DNA of 64,000 nt from Streptomyces sp. NBC_00582 (GTDB lineage Bacteria; Actinomycetota; Actinomycetes; Streptomycetales; Streptomycetaceae): NCBI RefSeq assembly GCF_036345155.1, contig NZ_CP107772.1, positions 10,230,001 to 10,294,000 on the forward strand, in the 5' to 3' direction. Below are positions 53,394 through 63,256 of the stretch, in pieces. Under the pieces are notes generated by a model. It was not told where the DNA came from, did no database searches, and saw only the letters and a list, made by a program, of their open reading frames with translations. The translations under genes were made by a program, and so were the position numbers. The first letter of the stretch is position 1. Each line of letters begins with the position of its first letter.

Positions 53394-54341
53394 GTGACTT
53401 CCCGCATGGCCGGCCAGCGCACGGCCACCCGTCGCATCCTCCTCGCCACGGTCGCCACGTCCGCCCTGCTGGGCGCCGCGACCGTACCCGCCATCGCCTC
53501 GCCGCCCGTCAGCGCGGGTCACGCCTTCGGGCACGTCGACGGCGGCGCCCGGCTCGACTACCAGAAGACCGTCGCCGTACGTGTCCTCAAGGGGGCGTTC
53601 GAGCAGGGTGACACCGAGGTCGTGGACAGGTTCGTGCGGGCCGACTACATCCAGCACAACCCCCTCGCGTCCGATGGCCCCGAGGCGTTGAAGAACTTCG
53701 CTGCCGGGTTGCATCAGCAGTTCCCCGACACCAAGTACGACGTCAAGCGGGTCATCTCCGAGAACGACCTCGTCGTGGTGCACTCCAACCTCGTACTGAC
53801 GCCGGGAAGTCGAGGCTCGGCCGTATTCGACATCTTCCGGTTCCAGGACGGCAAGATCGCCGAGCACTGGGACACCCTGCAGGACGTCCCCGGCAGCAGT
53901 GTCAACGGCAACGACATGTTCTCCACCATCAGTCGGCCGCACACAGGACAACCTGGTCCGCGAGGGCTCACCGCCTCCAACAAGAAGCTCGTCATCAAGG
54001 CATTCGACCAGCTCATCGTCGGCAAGGATCTGTCCGCGCTCGACACGTACTGGAGCGCCGGGTACCACCAGCACAATCCCGGCATCGCGGATGGTGTGGC
54101 CGGTGCGCGGGACGGGCTCGGGGCGTACTTCCGGGCGTTCCCGGAGCTGACCGTCTCCCGCAAGCGCGTTGTCGCCGAGGGGGATCTGGTCGCCGTCCAC
54201 AGTCACTACGTGAACGCGCCCGGCGAGCGCGGGCAGTCCGTAGTGGATCTGTTCCGGGTACAGGGCGGGAAGATCGTCGAGCACTGGGACGTGCTTCAGG
54301 ACGTGCCGGCCACCTCCGCCAACGACAACACGATGTTCTGA
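53394..54341 (+). CDS. Secreted tandem SnoaL-like (NTF2-fold) protein
   Basis: 315 aa from GTG 53394 with GAGAGGG upstream. A signal peptide with ILLATVATSALLGAATVPAI ends near ASPPVSAG. Two NTF2-fold repeats follow, about residues 55-175 and 190-315: VDRFVRADYIQHNPLASDGP paired with LDTYWSAGYHQHNPGIADGV, and VFDIFRFQDGKIAEHWDTLQ paired with VVDLFRVQGGKIVEHWDVLQ. SnoaL-type proteins are cyclases or binding proteins; secretion of a tandem form is less common. Confidence 0.88.
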   Translation: MTSRMAGQRTATRRILLATVATSALLGAATVPAIASPPVSAGHAFGHVDGGARLDYQKTVAVRVLKGAFEQGDTEVVDRFVRADYIQHNPLASDGPEALKNFAAGLHQQFPDTKYDVKRVISENDLVVVHSNLVLTPGSRGSAVFDIFRFQDGKIAEHWDTLQDVPGSSVNGNDMFSTISRPHTGQPGPRGLTASNKKLVIKAFDQLIVGKDLSALDTYWSAGYHQHNPGIADGVAGARDGLGAYFRAFPELTVSRKRVVAEGDLVAVHSHYVNAPGERGQSVVDLFRVQGGKIVEHWDVLQDVPATSANDNTMF

Positions 54342-54345
54342 ATCC

Positions 54346-54376
54346 GAGGGGCGTTCACGAAAACGGAATGCCCCTC
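54346..54376 (+). terminator. Hairpin terminator after the SnoaL-like gene
   Basis: GAGGGGCGTTC and GAATGCCCCTC form an 11-bp stem (one G-U) around 9 bases, 4 bases after the stop. Confidence 0.75.
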
Positions 54377-54644
54377 TGTGTTTCCCGTGGGTTCCCCGCC
54401 GGGCGGGTGGGATCTCGCTTTCACCACGCCGGATCACGGTCGTTGTGGCACACGGGCCGGGACGGGAAGCGCCGGGGCGACGCATGCGGCGCTGTCGGCT
54501 GAAGTCGACCGTGCCGTGCCCCGGACGTCCCTCAACGGTCCCGTCCACCGGTCTGTCCGTGTGCCCCGGCGACCTTGCCGTGTGCATGTTGTCGGCTCTG
54601 TTCTCGTGTAGCTACGGCGAGAGGACAGGTAGCTCAGCGTGGCT

Positions 54645-55160
54645 TCAGCCCTCTGCTGGAGTACGGGGCTGGGGCAGTGGTCCGTTGTTCATGGCGGCGA
54701 AGTCGGCGTGGGCCTGTTCGACGGCTGCGGGGTACGCCTCGCGCTTGGCGTGCTCGGCGAGCGCCCGGTGGATGCTGCCCACCGACGGGCTCTGTCCCTT
54801 GCGCTTGCCGGTGGGGATGATCAGGTCGGGCTGGATCTGCTCGACGGACTCGCCGCCCGCGCGGCGGCGGAGCACGGTGGGGAGCATGTCGTCGGTGATG
54901 ACCGGCGGCCGCCGTGCTTGCCCTTGCGTGCTGCGGTGTCGAGCCCTTCGAGTGTCGACTCGCGGATGTTCTCCCGCTCGGTCTCCACCATCGCTGCGAA
55001 GAACGTGAACAGCAGCTTCCCCGGCCCGGTGGGGTTGTAGATGCCGGGCAGGGGCCCGGCAAGCATCTTCAGGACCGAGCCGTGGGCGGTGAGGTGGTCG
55101 GCGAGCGCGGTGAGTTCGGCGGCGTCCCGGCCGAGGGCCGGGGACCTGTCACCGGCGTGG
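54645..55160 (-). pseudogene. Serine recombinase (resolvase family), truncated and frameshifted
   Basis: Minus frames: LGRDAAELTALADHLTAHGS, then GPLPGIYNPTGPGKLLFTFF and MVETERENIRESTLEGLDTA, then, after one lost base near 54905, DDMLPTVLRRRAGGESVEQI and PSVGSIHRALAEHAKREA. This is the latter part of the resolvase domain, including the FAAMVETERENI helix E, plus the DNA-binding tail. The N-terminal catalytic Ser segment is absent; the 5' end stops 2 bp from the propeller gene. Confidence 0.8.
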
Positions 55161-55162
55161 GG

Positions 55163-56887
55163 TCAGCGGGGCGGTCCGGACCGGCGGGCGCGCTCCAGGA
55201 GACGGGGGTCGGCAGCCCAGGGGGCGGGGGCCAGGGCGTGGCCGGGGCCACCACCGGTCGGCGTGTCGCCGGAGCGCACGGGCCTGCCGGTGAGCGCGGC
55301 GCCGGCGGGACGGCCGAAGGCGAGGACGTGGCCATCGCGGGTGCCGACGTAGACGCGGCCGCCGTCGGTGGCGGGGACGGAGAACTTGGAGGCGACGCCG
55401 ATCGGGGCCGACCACAGCTTCTTCAGGGTGCCGTCCACCGGTGTGGCCTCGTACGCGCGCAGCTGGCCGTTCGCGCCGCTCGAACCGTCCGAGTACACCG
55501 CCCAGACGACCGCCGAGCCGGGGGTGGTGCCCGTGGAGGTGATCACCGGGGAGCCGGAGGCGAAGCCGAAGGTCTCAGTGGAGCGGCCGGCGTCGCTGAG
55601 CCCGGGCAGGCCGACGCCGTTCACGCCGTACTTGAAGGCGCGCAGCGGGCCGCGCCCGCCGATCGTGTAGACGTAGCCGCCCTCTCCGCCGTACACGCCC
55701 GGGTGGCCCCAGACGCCTTCGTAGGGGCCGAAGGTGCCGAGGACCTTGTCGGCGCCGCTCGCTCCCTGGCTGCGGCCGCCGAGGTCGTCGCGGTCGAGGA
55801 GGAACAGCCGGCCGTCCTTGCCGATCTGTACCAGGAGGTGCGGGTGCTGGGCCGTGCCGAAGACGTCGTCCGGGAGGGCGGCCGGGCCGCCGGAGCCGAG
55901 GTCGGCGTCGAGCAGGTCGAGGACGGGGGCGTTGGAGGGGCTGAAGAAGTCCTGCGCGGACAACGTGCCGTCGCTGTTGACACCGAGGCGTACGACGGAG
56001 TCACCGAGCTGGCCCGGCGGCTTCGCACCCGGGCCGGCCGCCGGGGAGGTGCCGTTGCCCGTGGAGAGCAGGATGCGGCCGGGCCCGTCGGAGACCAGGC
56101 CGCCACCGCTCATCCAGACGCCCCCCTTGCCGTTGTCGGAGGAGGTCACGGTGGACCACAGGGTGGTCCCGCGGGTGGCGGTGTCGACCCGCAGGACATG
56201 GCCGACGTAGGGGGCGTAGCCGCAGTGGGAGCCGAAGCCCGCGTACACCGCGCCGTCCATGAGCAGCAGGCCGGGGCGCTGCATCGCGGTGTAGGCGTTG
56301 AAGGGGCGGCCCGGGTCGTTGACCGGGGCGCCGGCCACCTTGACCGGCCAGCCGCTGCGCTCGGCGCCGGTGGTGACGTTGAGGGCGTGGACGTACCAGT
56401 TGGGCTGCTGGACGTCGGCGCCGTCGTCGGCCTTGGAGGTGAGGTAGACCGTGCCCGTCGCCGGGTCGTAGACAGGGGTCGCGGTGACGCCGATGTTCGG
56501 CACGAGGTCGCCGCACCCGATGGCCGAGACGGGTCAGGCGGCGCCCAGGCTCTTCGTCCAGATGACCACGCCGGTGGCCGAGTCCAGGCCGTACACCTTG
56601 TTGTTCTCGGTGGCGACGACGACCGTGTTCCCGACGACCAGCGGCTGGGCGTAGACCTGTCCGTCGACAGCGGTGGAGAACCGCTGGCCGAAGTCCGAGC
56701 TGGAGACCTGGCCGGGCGCGAGGCCGGGCTCGTCGGGGTCCCATCCGGTGCGGTAGGTGTCCTTGGAGACCGCGGTGACGTCGGCGGTGCGGGCTTTCTC
56801 AGAGGCGGCCGAGCAGGGCGCGACGAGACTGCCCGTGGCCAGACAGACCGTCACCACCGATGCCAGGAAACCGAATCTGTTGTGCAT
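55163..56887 (-). pseudogene. Secreted PQQ-like beta-propeller protein with one nonsense codon
   Basis: ATG 56887 opens a signal peptide (FGFLASVVTVCLATGSLVAP), then blade-type repeats GQVYAQPLVVGNTVVVATEN, KVYGLDSATGVVIWTKSLGA. At 56534-56536 there is TGA, and the same frame continues uninterrupted with PVSAIGCGDLVPNIGVTATP through many blades to 55163. The codon probably was TGG (Trp). Total length would be 574 residues. The 3' end abuts the truncated resolvase. Confidence 0.8.
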
Positions 56888-57582
56888 CCAACCGCTCCGC
56901 CCGGGTCGTCCGTGGGCGGGCCCGTCCCGCCGACCGTCATGATCGGCGGGACGGTGAGCGCTACCGGTGATCCCGTGCGGGCCGGCCCATGGGGTCCACC
57001 CGTACGGGGGTATCCCCGGCGGCCGCCTCCGGGCCGGTGTGTCCGAGGTCGGCCGCTGCCTCATGCGGGGCGATCCGGTTCCGGGCGCTCACATGCCCCG
57101 CGTCGACCGCCGACATCAGGTGCGAGGTCGCCGCTGAGCGCAGCGCCTCGGCGGGGCCGGACAGGGGGTTGCTACTGGTGGACTCGCGTAATCAACTGTC
57201 GCCGGTTTCCCGAGGAGTCCAGCCCGCTGGTGACCTTGCGTGAAGTCCCGACATAAGAAGGTGGAGAACGTCCGCCGATACTTCAAGCCTTCGGAAGGCC
57301 ATCGCAACAGCCGATGTCGTCGGTGTCGAAGTCGTTCTCGCACATCGGGCAGCCGGTGCCGATCTGGTGCGCGGTGAAGTCCGCCGGCCAGGCGCTGCTG
57401 GCTGGTGAGTGCGCGGACTGAGACAGAGGGGGGCCGGGGATCATTGTAGGTTCCGCTTGATCGTGAGCAGTGGTTCCTGCGGAAACGCTGGAATCCGCGC
57501 GTGACGCGCAGCGCGCGCGACGGCGATCTGTGGGGGTGTCCGGCGGCCTCGTCGGCCTGTGCCAGCGAGGGCCGCGGTCGGG
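56888..57582. other. Intergenic region with an integrase scrap
   Basis: About 700 bp without an intact gene. On + at about 57240-57290 the frame reads RHKKVENVRRYFKPS, the usual C-terminal tail of an actinobacterial tyrosine integrase, followed after a frameshift by AIATADVVG. The rest shows no feature I can support. Confidence 0.5.
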
Positions 57583-59106
57583 CTAGTTCTGGGCGCCGGT
57601 GAACCAGCGGGTGGCCGCCTGCTCGAACGTGCCGGGGTCCAGGTCCTGCCCGGCGGCCCAGGCCACGACGCCGTCGGGGCGGACGAGAACCGCGGTGAAG
57701 CCGAGGTCGTTGCGCGCCGGGCCGGCCGCGTACTGGATCCGGCCCTCCCAGTTCTTCGCCGCACGCTGGAGCTGGTCGTCGGTGCGGAAGTCGAGCAAGA
57801 CGCCCTGGCCCTGGCGGAGCAGGTCGCCCAGGCGGGTGCCGTCCTCGAAGCGGAATTCGGGGGTGGTGCAGCCCACGAGGGGGTGAGCGTCGCCCAGGTC
57901 GTAGCGGTTGAACAGACCTGTCGTCCGCCGGTAGGCGAGGGTCGTGCCGTCCGTGGTGCTCAGCAGCTGGTGGACCAGCTGTCGCAGCGCGGGGGCGTTG
58001 GGGCCCGGCTTCATGGTCGCCACCTGGGCCCGCGACCAGTCCAGCACCGCAGCTCCCACCGGGTGGCGCTCGCTGGTGTAGGTGTCGAGCAGGCCCTCGG
58101 GCGCGGTGCCGCGCACGGTCGCAGCGAGCTTCCAGCCGAGGTTGGCCGCGTCCCCGATGCCGAGGTTGAGACCCTGGCCGCCAAGGGGCGAGTGAATGTG
58201 CGCGGCATCCCCGGCCAGCAGGACACGCCCCTTGCGGTACGTCGTGGTCTGCATGGCACGGTCGGTGAAGCTCGACGCCAGATGCACCTCGGTCAGCGAC
58301 ACGGCGGTACCCGTGATGCGGCGCAGGACATCCTGGAGGCGCTCGCGGGTCAGCGGCTGGGACCGGTCGAAGGCGCCGCCGTCAAAGTCCATCATGCCCA
58401 GGTGCCCCTCGAAGGGCGTGCGCAGATACATGCCGTTGTCCGTCAGGTTGAAGCCCAGCGACAACTGGTCGGGGTCGGCGAAGGTGATCTTGGCGACGTA
58501 GCCGGTGAACAGTGGATCCGTGCCGATGAAGTCGAAACCCGCCAGGCCCCGCACCGTGCTGCGTCCGCCGTCGCACCCGACCAGGTAGCGCGCCTGGTAC
58601 TCCTGGCCCCCGGCCGTGACCGTGACATGGACGTCGTCTTGCGTGAGGGCCGTGACGGGCTTGGCGCGCAGGATCTCCACGCCGAGTTCGGCGGCGCGCT
58701 CGGCCATGACCGAGGTGACCGCCTCCAGGCTGGTCATGAAGCCTTCCATCGCCGGGCTGGGCAGCCGGAAGGGCAGCGAGGCCACGTCGATGTCGGCCGC
58801 GTTGAGGCCCATGCCGGCGAAGTGGCTGACGTCCCGGGGATCCGGTGCCTGGATGGCGTCGGGGGCCGCGCCGACCTTCGCCGGGTCGGCGTGCGAAGCG
58901 CCTATCACTGCTTCCAGCAGGCCGCGGCGGTGGAACGTCTCGGCCGACCCGGCGCTCAGGCCGCGCAAGCCCAACGGGAGCGCCTTCCACGGTGACGTGG
59001 CTTCCTCGTCGCGCTCCAGAACCAGGACGCGGGCGCCGCCCAGGGCGAGCTCGGTGGCCAGGAACAGGCCGACCGGGCCGCCGCCTGCGATTACTACGTC
59101 ACGCAT
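57583..59106 (-). CDS. FAD-dependent monooxygenase (aromatic hydroxylase family)
   Basis: 507 aa. N-terminal GxGxxG in VVIAGGGPVGLFLATELALG, the DG motif in YLVGCDGGRSTVRGLAG, the GD motif in GRVLLAGDAAHIHSPLGGQG, and a C-terminal thioredoxin-like tail (FTAVLVRPDGVVAWAAG). This is the TfdB/PheA/rifampicin-monooxygenase group, which hydroxylates phenolic compounds or antibiotics with NADPH and O2. It follows the TetR gene by 51 bp on the same strand, so the operon is probably induced by its substrate. Confidence 0.93.
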   Translation of the reverse strand: MRDVVIAGGGPVGLFLATELALGGARVLVLERDEEATSPWKALPLGLRGLSAGSAETFHRRGLLEAVIGASHADPAKVGAAPDAIQAPDPRDVSHFAGMGLNAADIDVASLPFRLPSPAMEGFMTSLEAVTSVMAERAAELGVEILRAKPVTALTQDDVHVTVTAGGQEYQARYLVGCDGGRSTVRGLAGFDFIGTDPLFTGYVAKITFADPDQLSLGFNLTDNGMYLRTPFEGHLGMMDFDGGAFDRSQPLTRERLQDVLRRITGTAVSLTEVHLASSFTDRAMQTTTYRKGRVLLAGDAAHIHSPLGGQGLNLGIGDAANLGWKLAATVRGTAPEGLLDTYTSERHPVGAAVLDWSRAQVATMKPGPNAPALRQLVHQLLSTTDGTTLAYRRTTGLFNRYDLGDAHPLVGCTTPEFRFEDGTRLGDLLRQGQGVLLDFRTDDQLQRAAKNWEGRIQYAAGPARNDLGFTAVLVRPDGVVAWAAGQDLDPGTFEQAATRWFTGAQN

Positions 59107-59157
59107 GAGGGGATGCCTTTCTGAGACGCGTGCTGGGGGTGGGCCGGCCGGGATGGG

Positions 59158-59850
59158 TCAGCCGAGCCGGGTGAGGCCGTCGAGAATCACGGCGATGCCG
59201 GTGAGGAACTGCTCGCGGTCGTCGTGCGTGTTTATCTGGGCGACGATCGCGTGCATGAACGGGTAGTCCTCGGCATTGAGGTCATGCCAGGCCGCCGCGG
59301 TCGCGTCGAGGAACTCGCCGCGGTCGTGCGAGCCGTCGGGCGCGTCGCCCTCCATCCGGGTGTTCTGGCTGACGGCGCCGAGGATGTAGTGCACCAGCGT
59401 CGACGCCGCGTCGAACCAGGACGCCTGCGGTACACCCAGCGCGCCGACCTGGCGGCCGATCCGCTCGAAGATGCCGACCGTCACCGGGCCGAACGGCTTG
59501 CGGACCACCTGCTGGGTCAGCCGCGTCGCGAGCCACTGGTGCTCGGCGATTACGTCGAACAGGGCCAGCGCCACGGTGCGGATCTCGTCCCCGGGCGCGG
59601 CTGAAGCCTGTGCGGGCTTTGCGGCCAGGGCCGCGGTGACGAGCGTCTCGGTCGCCGTGTCCAGCAGGTCGTCCCGGCTGCCCACCCGGTAGTAGATCGC
59701 TCCCGAGCCGGTGGACAGGCGCTCAGTGAGCGCCCGCGTGGTCATGGCGCCCTCGCCGCCCGCGTCGAGCAGCTCGATCGCCGTCTCGATGATCCGCTCC
59801 CGGGAGAGCACCTGGTTGCGTCGCTCTGAGCGGGGGTTTCTCGTTGCCAT
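59158..59850 (-). CDS. TetR-family regulator (TetR_C type)
   Basis: 230 aa from ATG 59850; the frame upstream to 60336 belongs to the TniQ relic. The helix-turn-helix is at about residues 18-62 (SRERIIETAIELLDAGGEGA, then TRALTERLSTGSGAIYYRVG), followed by the larger TetR_C ligand domain. First gene of the monooxygenase operon. The nested palindrome at 59868-59904, 18 bp before its start, is the obvious binding site. Confidence 0.93.
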   Translation of the reverse strand: MATRNPRSERRNQVLSRERIIETAIELLDAGGEGAMTTRALTERLSTGSGAIYYRVGSRDDLLDTATETLVTAALAAKPAQASAAPGDEIRTVALALFDVIAEHQWLATRLTQQVVRKPFGPVTVGIFERIGRQVGALGVPQASWFDAASTLVHYILGAVSQNTRMEGDAPDGSHDRGEFLDATAAAWHDLNAEDYPFMHAIVAQINTHDDREQFLTGIAVILDGLTRLG

Positions 59851-59867
59851 GTCTCCATCGTGACACA

Positions 59868-59904
59868 CTTGGAGCGCTGCACCAAATTGGTTTGATGCTC
59901 CAAG
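59868..59904. promoter_or_regulatory. Nested palindromic operator of the TetR-monooxygenase operon
   Basis: Outer arms CTTGGAGC and GCTCCAAG enclose, with 5-bp gaps on each side, the inner dyad ACCAA-A-TTGGT. All four arms share one exact centre (59886), a 37-bp fully symmetric site. Confidence 0.75.
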
Positions 59905-60067
59905 AGGGGTGAGGATCGGCTGTTTCCAGCAGCATCGGCGAACAGCAGGGGCACGGTGGCGCAGTATTGCCCGACGCGAGCACGCAGCGAGTTGCTCATG
60001 TGGCGCATCCCGCCATGGGACGGCGTCGCACCGCATTCGAGATTCGGAGCCGTCGACCGTGCAGGGG

Positions 60068-62200
60068 TCACGGTGAGTGGTCGTCGAGCAGGGAGAGGAG
60101 ACGAGTGGCTTCGTCGAGGAAGCGGCGTCCGTCTTGGTGATGGTGAGGGGCCGGGACCGGCCGGTGCCGATGATGGTGAAGCCCGCCGTCTCCTCGACTC
60201 GCTTCAGTTGGTAGTTGAGAGTTCCCCAGGCCACCCCGAGTTCGGCAGCGGCGCCTCGAAGAGTGTCGTGTCTGGAGATCACCGTGAGGTGCCGTAGTCG
60301 CTGTATGCAATTCTTCGTCCGGCTGACGGCGTGCATCGCGGGGGACAGATCGGTGTCGAGTGATGCGAAGGGGTTGGTGAACTGACTGGTGGGGTGTCGG
60401 GGGATGCCCCCATGTCTTCACGAGTCGCATCACGTCGTCCTTGCGAACGCCGAGTTCACGCGCGATGTCGGGTGAGGAGCGCCCCTTGTGGTGGTACTCC
60501 TTCTCCAGCCAGGTGCGGGAGATGGTCTTCTTGAGATGGCCGGCTGGGCGGCGTCGGCGGAGCGGGATGCCTGCTTCGTCGAGTGCGTGCCGGACGGTGC
60601 TGATGCTGCAACCTGCCAGCTCGGCGATCTCGTGCTGGAGTAACTGCTGTTCCTGGTAGAGCCGTTTGAGGCTCTGCGGGGCTAGGACTCCCTGTCGTGG
60701 GGTGCGTCGGCCGGGGGTGGGTGGCCGCTGCTGGACGGGGTGCGGTGCGGTGGGGCCCAGGGTCTGGTTGATCGTCTCGGGGCCGGGCGGAAGGCCGGGA
60801 TCCGTGATCCAGGCTGGTGGGGGTTCGAAGGACACGGGTTCGTCGATGCCGTGGGCTTCCAGGTTGGCGGCTGCCTGCTGGTGCAGGAGTTCATGCAGGC
60901 CGGGATGGAGCCGGTAGCGGAAGGCCAGGTGCCCGGCGGGTGTGCGCGAGGCGGCGCCGGGATCGGCGCCCAGCAGCAGTCGTGCCAGGTGCCAGCGCAG
61001 CCGTTTGATCCGGAGGGGTGCATGCGGCCGCCAGCCGTGGCGTCGGCAGAGTGTCTGGTAGGCGTGGTGATCGAAGTCGACGCTGTCGGGGCTGAAGAGC
61101 CTGCGGCGGCGGTCGTAGTCGATCGGGACGGGGTGGCTGTTCAGGGCCTTGGCCAACGCGGGCAGGACCGTGAGCAGGGTCTTGGTCCCTGAGGATGCCA
61201 CGGCCGCGTCCGGCTCGGCGGTTGCTCTTGGGGCTGGTGTTGCCCGGGAGCGATGCTGCTTGCGGGTAGTCCCAGTTCGTGCCGGGCAGCAGCATCAAAG
61301 AGACGCATGCCCGCCGGAACCCGGCGACGGGGGCGCTGGTCTCGACGGGCAGGAGGCGGAAGGCCCAGGACGGCCAGATCATGGCGGGCAGCTTCGACGC
61401 CCGGTGGCTTCGTCACTGCGGTCGGGCCAACTCGGTGCGGGAGTGGCGGTGCCGTAGCGCAGGCGGGCGATGAAGGTGAGCTCGGAGTCGGCTGCCGCGA
61501 GCATGCGGTTGACCACGCGGGGCCCGGCGGGCAGCCACTCGGAGATCTTGCTGGTGGCGTAGTTGCTTCGGGGAAGGCATGGGCGGTCGGTGGACAGCAG
61601 TCAGGCGAAGATCTCGTCGCAGGCTGGATGACCGTGGTCGGTGGCGATCACGGCCACGGCGGTGCCGACGGCGGTGTTGTGGGCGTCGTTGGCCTCGTCG
61701 CAGACGGCCAGGGCGGGCAGAGTGCCGCCGCAGTCGTCCAGGATCGCCTTGACCGCTGATGGTGCGGCGGGAAGCTCGTGGATGCCGCGCAGAGCCCGTC
61801 GGGCCAGGACGTAGAGTTCCTGACCGCGGGTGCGGGCCTGCTCTGCCACCGATGTGCCCAGGATCTCGCGGGTGACGGCGAGTTGAGCGGCGAGGACCGC
61901 TCCGTCGGACTGCAGGGCCGGGCGGGGGACTCGGTGAGTGGGTAGCCGCAGCGGATGGCACGTCCGGTTTGTGTCGCGTGCAGGCAGGCGCCGGGAGACG
62001 ATGGTCTGCCCCGTCCCCGGGTGCTGACCGGCGGAGGATGCCCGCAGGCCGGGCAGTAGTCGCACAGCAGCAGCTCGTGGCGGACGCAGGCGAAGGACCA
62101 CGGCAGCCGCCAGGACAGCGGCCACGTCCCGCGGCCGGCGGCCAGGCAAGAGGGACAGAGAACCTGCTTCAGGCAGTCAGGGCTGGGAAGCCTTGGCGTT
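60068..62200 (-). pseudogene. TniQ-family protein, multiply frameshifted, with LysR-like C-terminal helix-turn-helix
   Basis: Minus strand, several frames in order. Zinc-finger block: VLCPSCLAAGRGTWPLSW, then RLPWSFACVRHELLLCDYCP. Then LAAQLAVTREILGTSVAEQA. Then ISEWLPAGPRVVNRM-type sequence, ASSGTKTLLTVLPALAKALN, GWRPHAPLRIKRLRWHLARL, HEIAELAGCSISTVRHALDE and SPDIARELGVRKDDVMRLVK. Last, a LysR-like ending: RLRHLTVISRHDTLRGAAAE, LNYQLKRVEETAGFTII, GRRFLDEATRLLSLLDDH. At least five frame changes. TniQ normally works in Tn7/Tn5053-type target selection; no TniA/TniB genes are seen here. Confidence 0.72.
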
Positions 62201-62587
62201 GACCCGGGTGGTTCTCGTCGGTGAGGGTGAGTTCCTGCAGGGGCCTGCGTTTGATGCCGGTGGTCACCCAGGGGCCACCCCCACGATCTCAAGCGCGCGA
62301 TCCAAGCGAGCCGCACGGCCATCTCCGCACCCGACCCAGCAACAACTTCAAGTCCATCCCGGTCGCGCGGAGCGCCGCCGCACCCCTCCCGGCACTGCCA
62401 GAGGGGGCCCGGCCACACCCCACCAGCACCAGCTGTCCTGCCGGCCGGAGCCTTACGGGCCGTCCGTTCCTGGCTCACCCCCCACCGTCACCCTCCACCG
62501 GTGGTGGCAAGCCTGGACGGACAAGGACCCGCCCTCTGAGCTCCAGGCCCTGATCGACGTGGTTGCCGTCGGACACGGTCTTGATCT
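62201..62587. other. Non-coding stretch
   Basis: 387 bp between the TniQ relic and the CoA-transferase. Pro/Arg-rich open frames exist on both strands but none has a start site, ribosome site or recognisable content. The N-terminus expected for TniQ is not found here. Confidence 0.45.
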
Positions 62588-63256
62588 CTACTGCCGGAAT
62601 TGACGAAAACAAGCGGCCGACAGGCTGTCGAGGCGCAAGGGGGCACCGGTGCGCGCTGCGACGTGGTCCGCGGTCACGCCGGGGGCGGTTTCGACGAGGG
62701 CCAGGCCGGCGTCGGTGATGTCGAGGACGCCGAGGTCGGTGATGACGCGGTGGACGCAGGCCTCTCCGGTGAGCGGGAGGGTGCACTCCTTGAGGATCTT
62801 CGGGGTGCCGTCCTTGGCGGTGTGTTCCATGAGGACGATGACGCGGCGGGCGCCGTGGACGAGGTCCATGGCGCCGCCCATGCCCTTGACCATCTTTCCG
62901 GGGATCATCCAGTTGGCGAGGTCGCCGTGCTCGGAGACTTGCATGGCGCCGAGTACGGCGGTGTCGATGTGGCCGCCGCGGATCATGCCGAAGGACAGCG
63001 CGGAGTCGAAGAAGGAGGCGCCCGGCAGCACGGTCACGGTTTCCTTGCCGGCGTTGATCAGATCCGGGTCGACCTCCTCCTCGCTCGGATAGGGGCCGGT
63101 GCCGAGGATGCCGTTCTCGGAGTGCAGCACGACGTGCACACCGGGCGGTAGGTGGTCGGGGATGAGGGTGGGCAGGCCGATGCCGAGGTTGACGTAGGAG
63201 CCGGCGGTGAGTTCGGCGGCGGCGCGGGCGGCCATCTGGTCGCGGGTCCAGGGCAT
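62588..63256 (-). CDS. 3-oxoacid CoA-transferase, subunit B
   Basis: 222 aa from ATG 63256, sharing one base with the subunit A stop (TGATG). [20 protein letters not shown] and [16 protein letters not shown] carry the SENG motif whose Glu forms the acyl-CoA thioester. [19 protein letters not shown] and [20 protein letters not shown] are typical of PcaJ/ScoB. The last residues AACFRQFRQ look extended past the usual end, at the border of the mobile zone. It transfers CoA from succinyl-CoA to a 3-oxoacid such as 3-oxoadipate or acetoacetate. Confidence 0.93.
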   Translation of the reverse strand: MPWTRDQMAARAAAELTAGSYVNLGIGLPTLIPDHLPPGVHVVLHSENGILGTGPYPSEEEVDPDLINAGKETVTVLPGASFFDSALSFGMIRGGHIDTAVLGAMQVSEHGDLANWMIPGKMVKGMGGAMDLVHGARRVIVLMEHTAKDGTPKILKECTLPLTGEACVHRVITDLGVLDITDAGLALVETAPGVTADHVAARTGAPLRLDSLSAACFRQFRQ

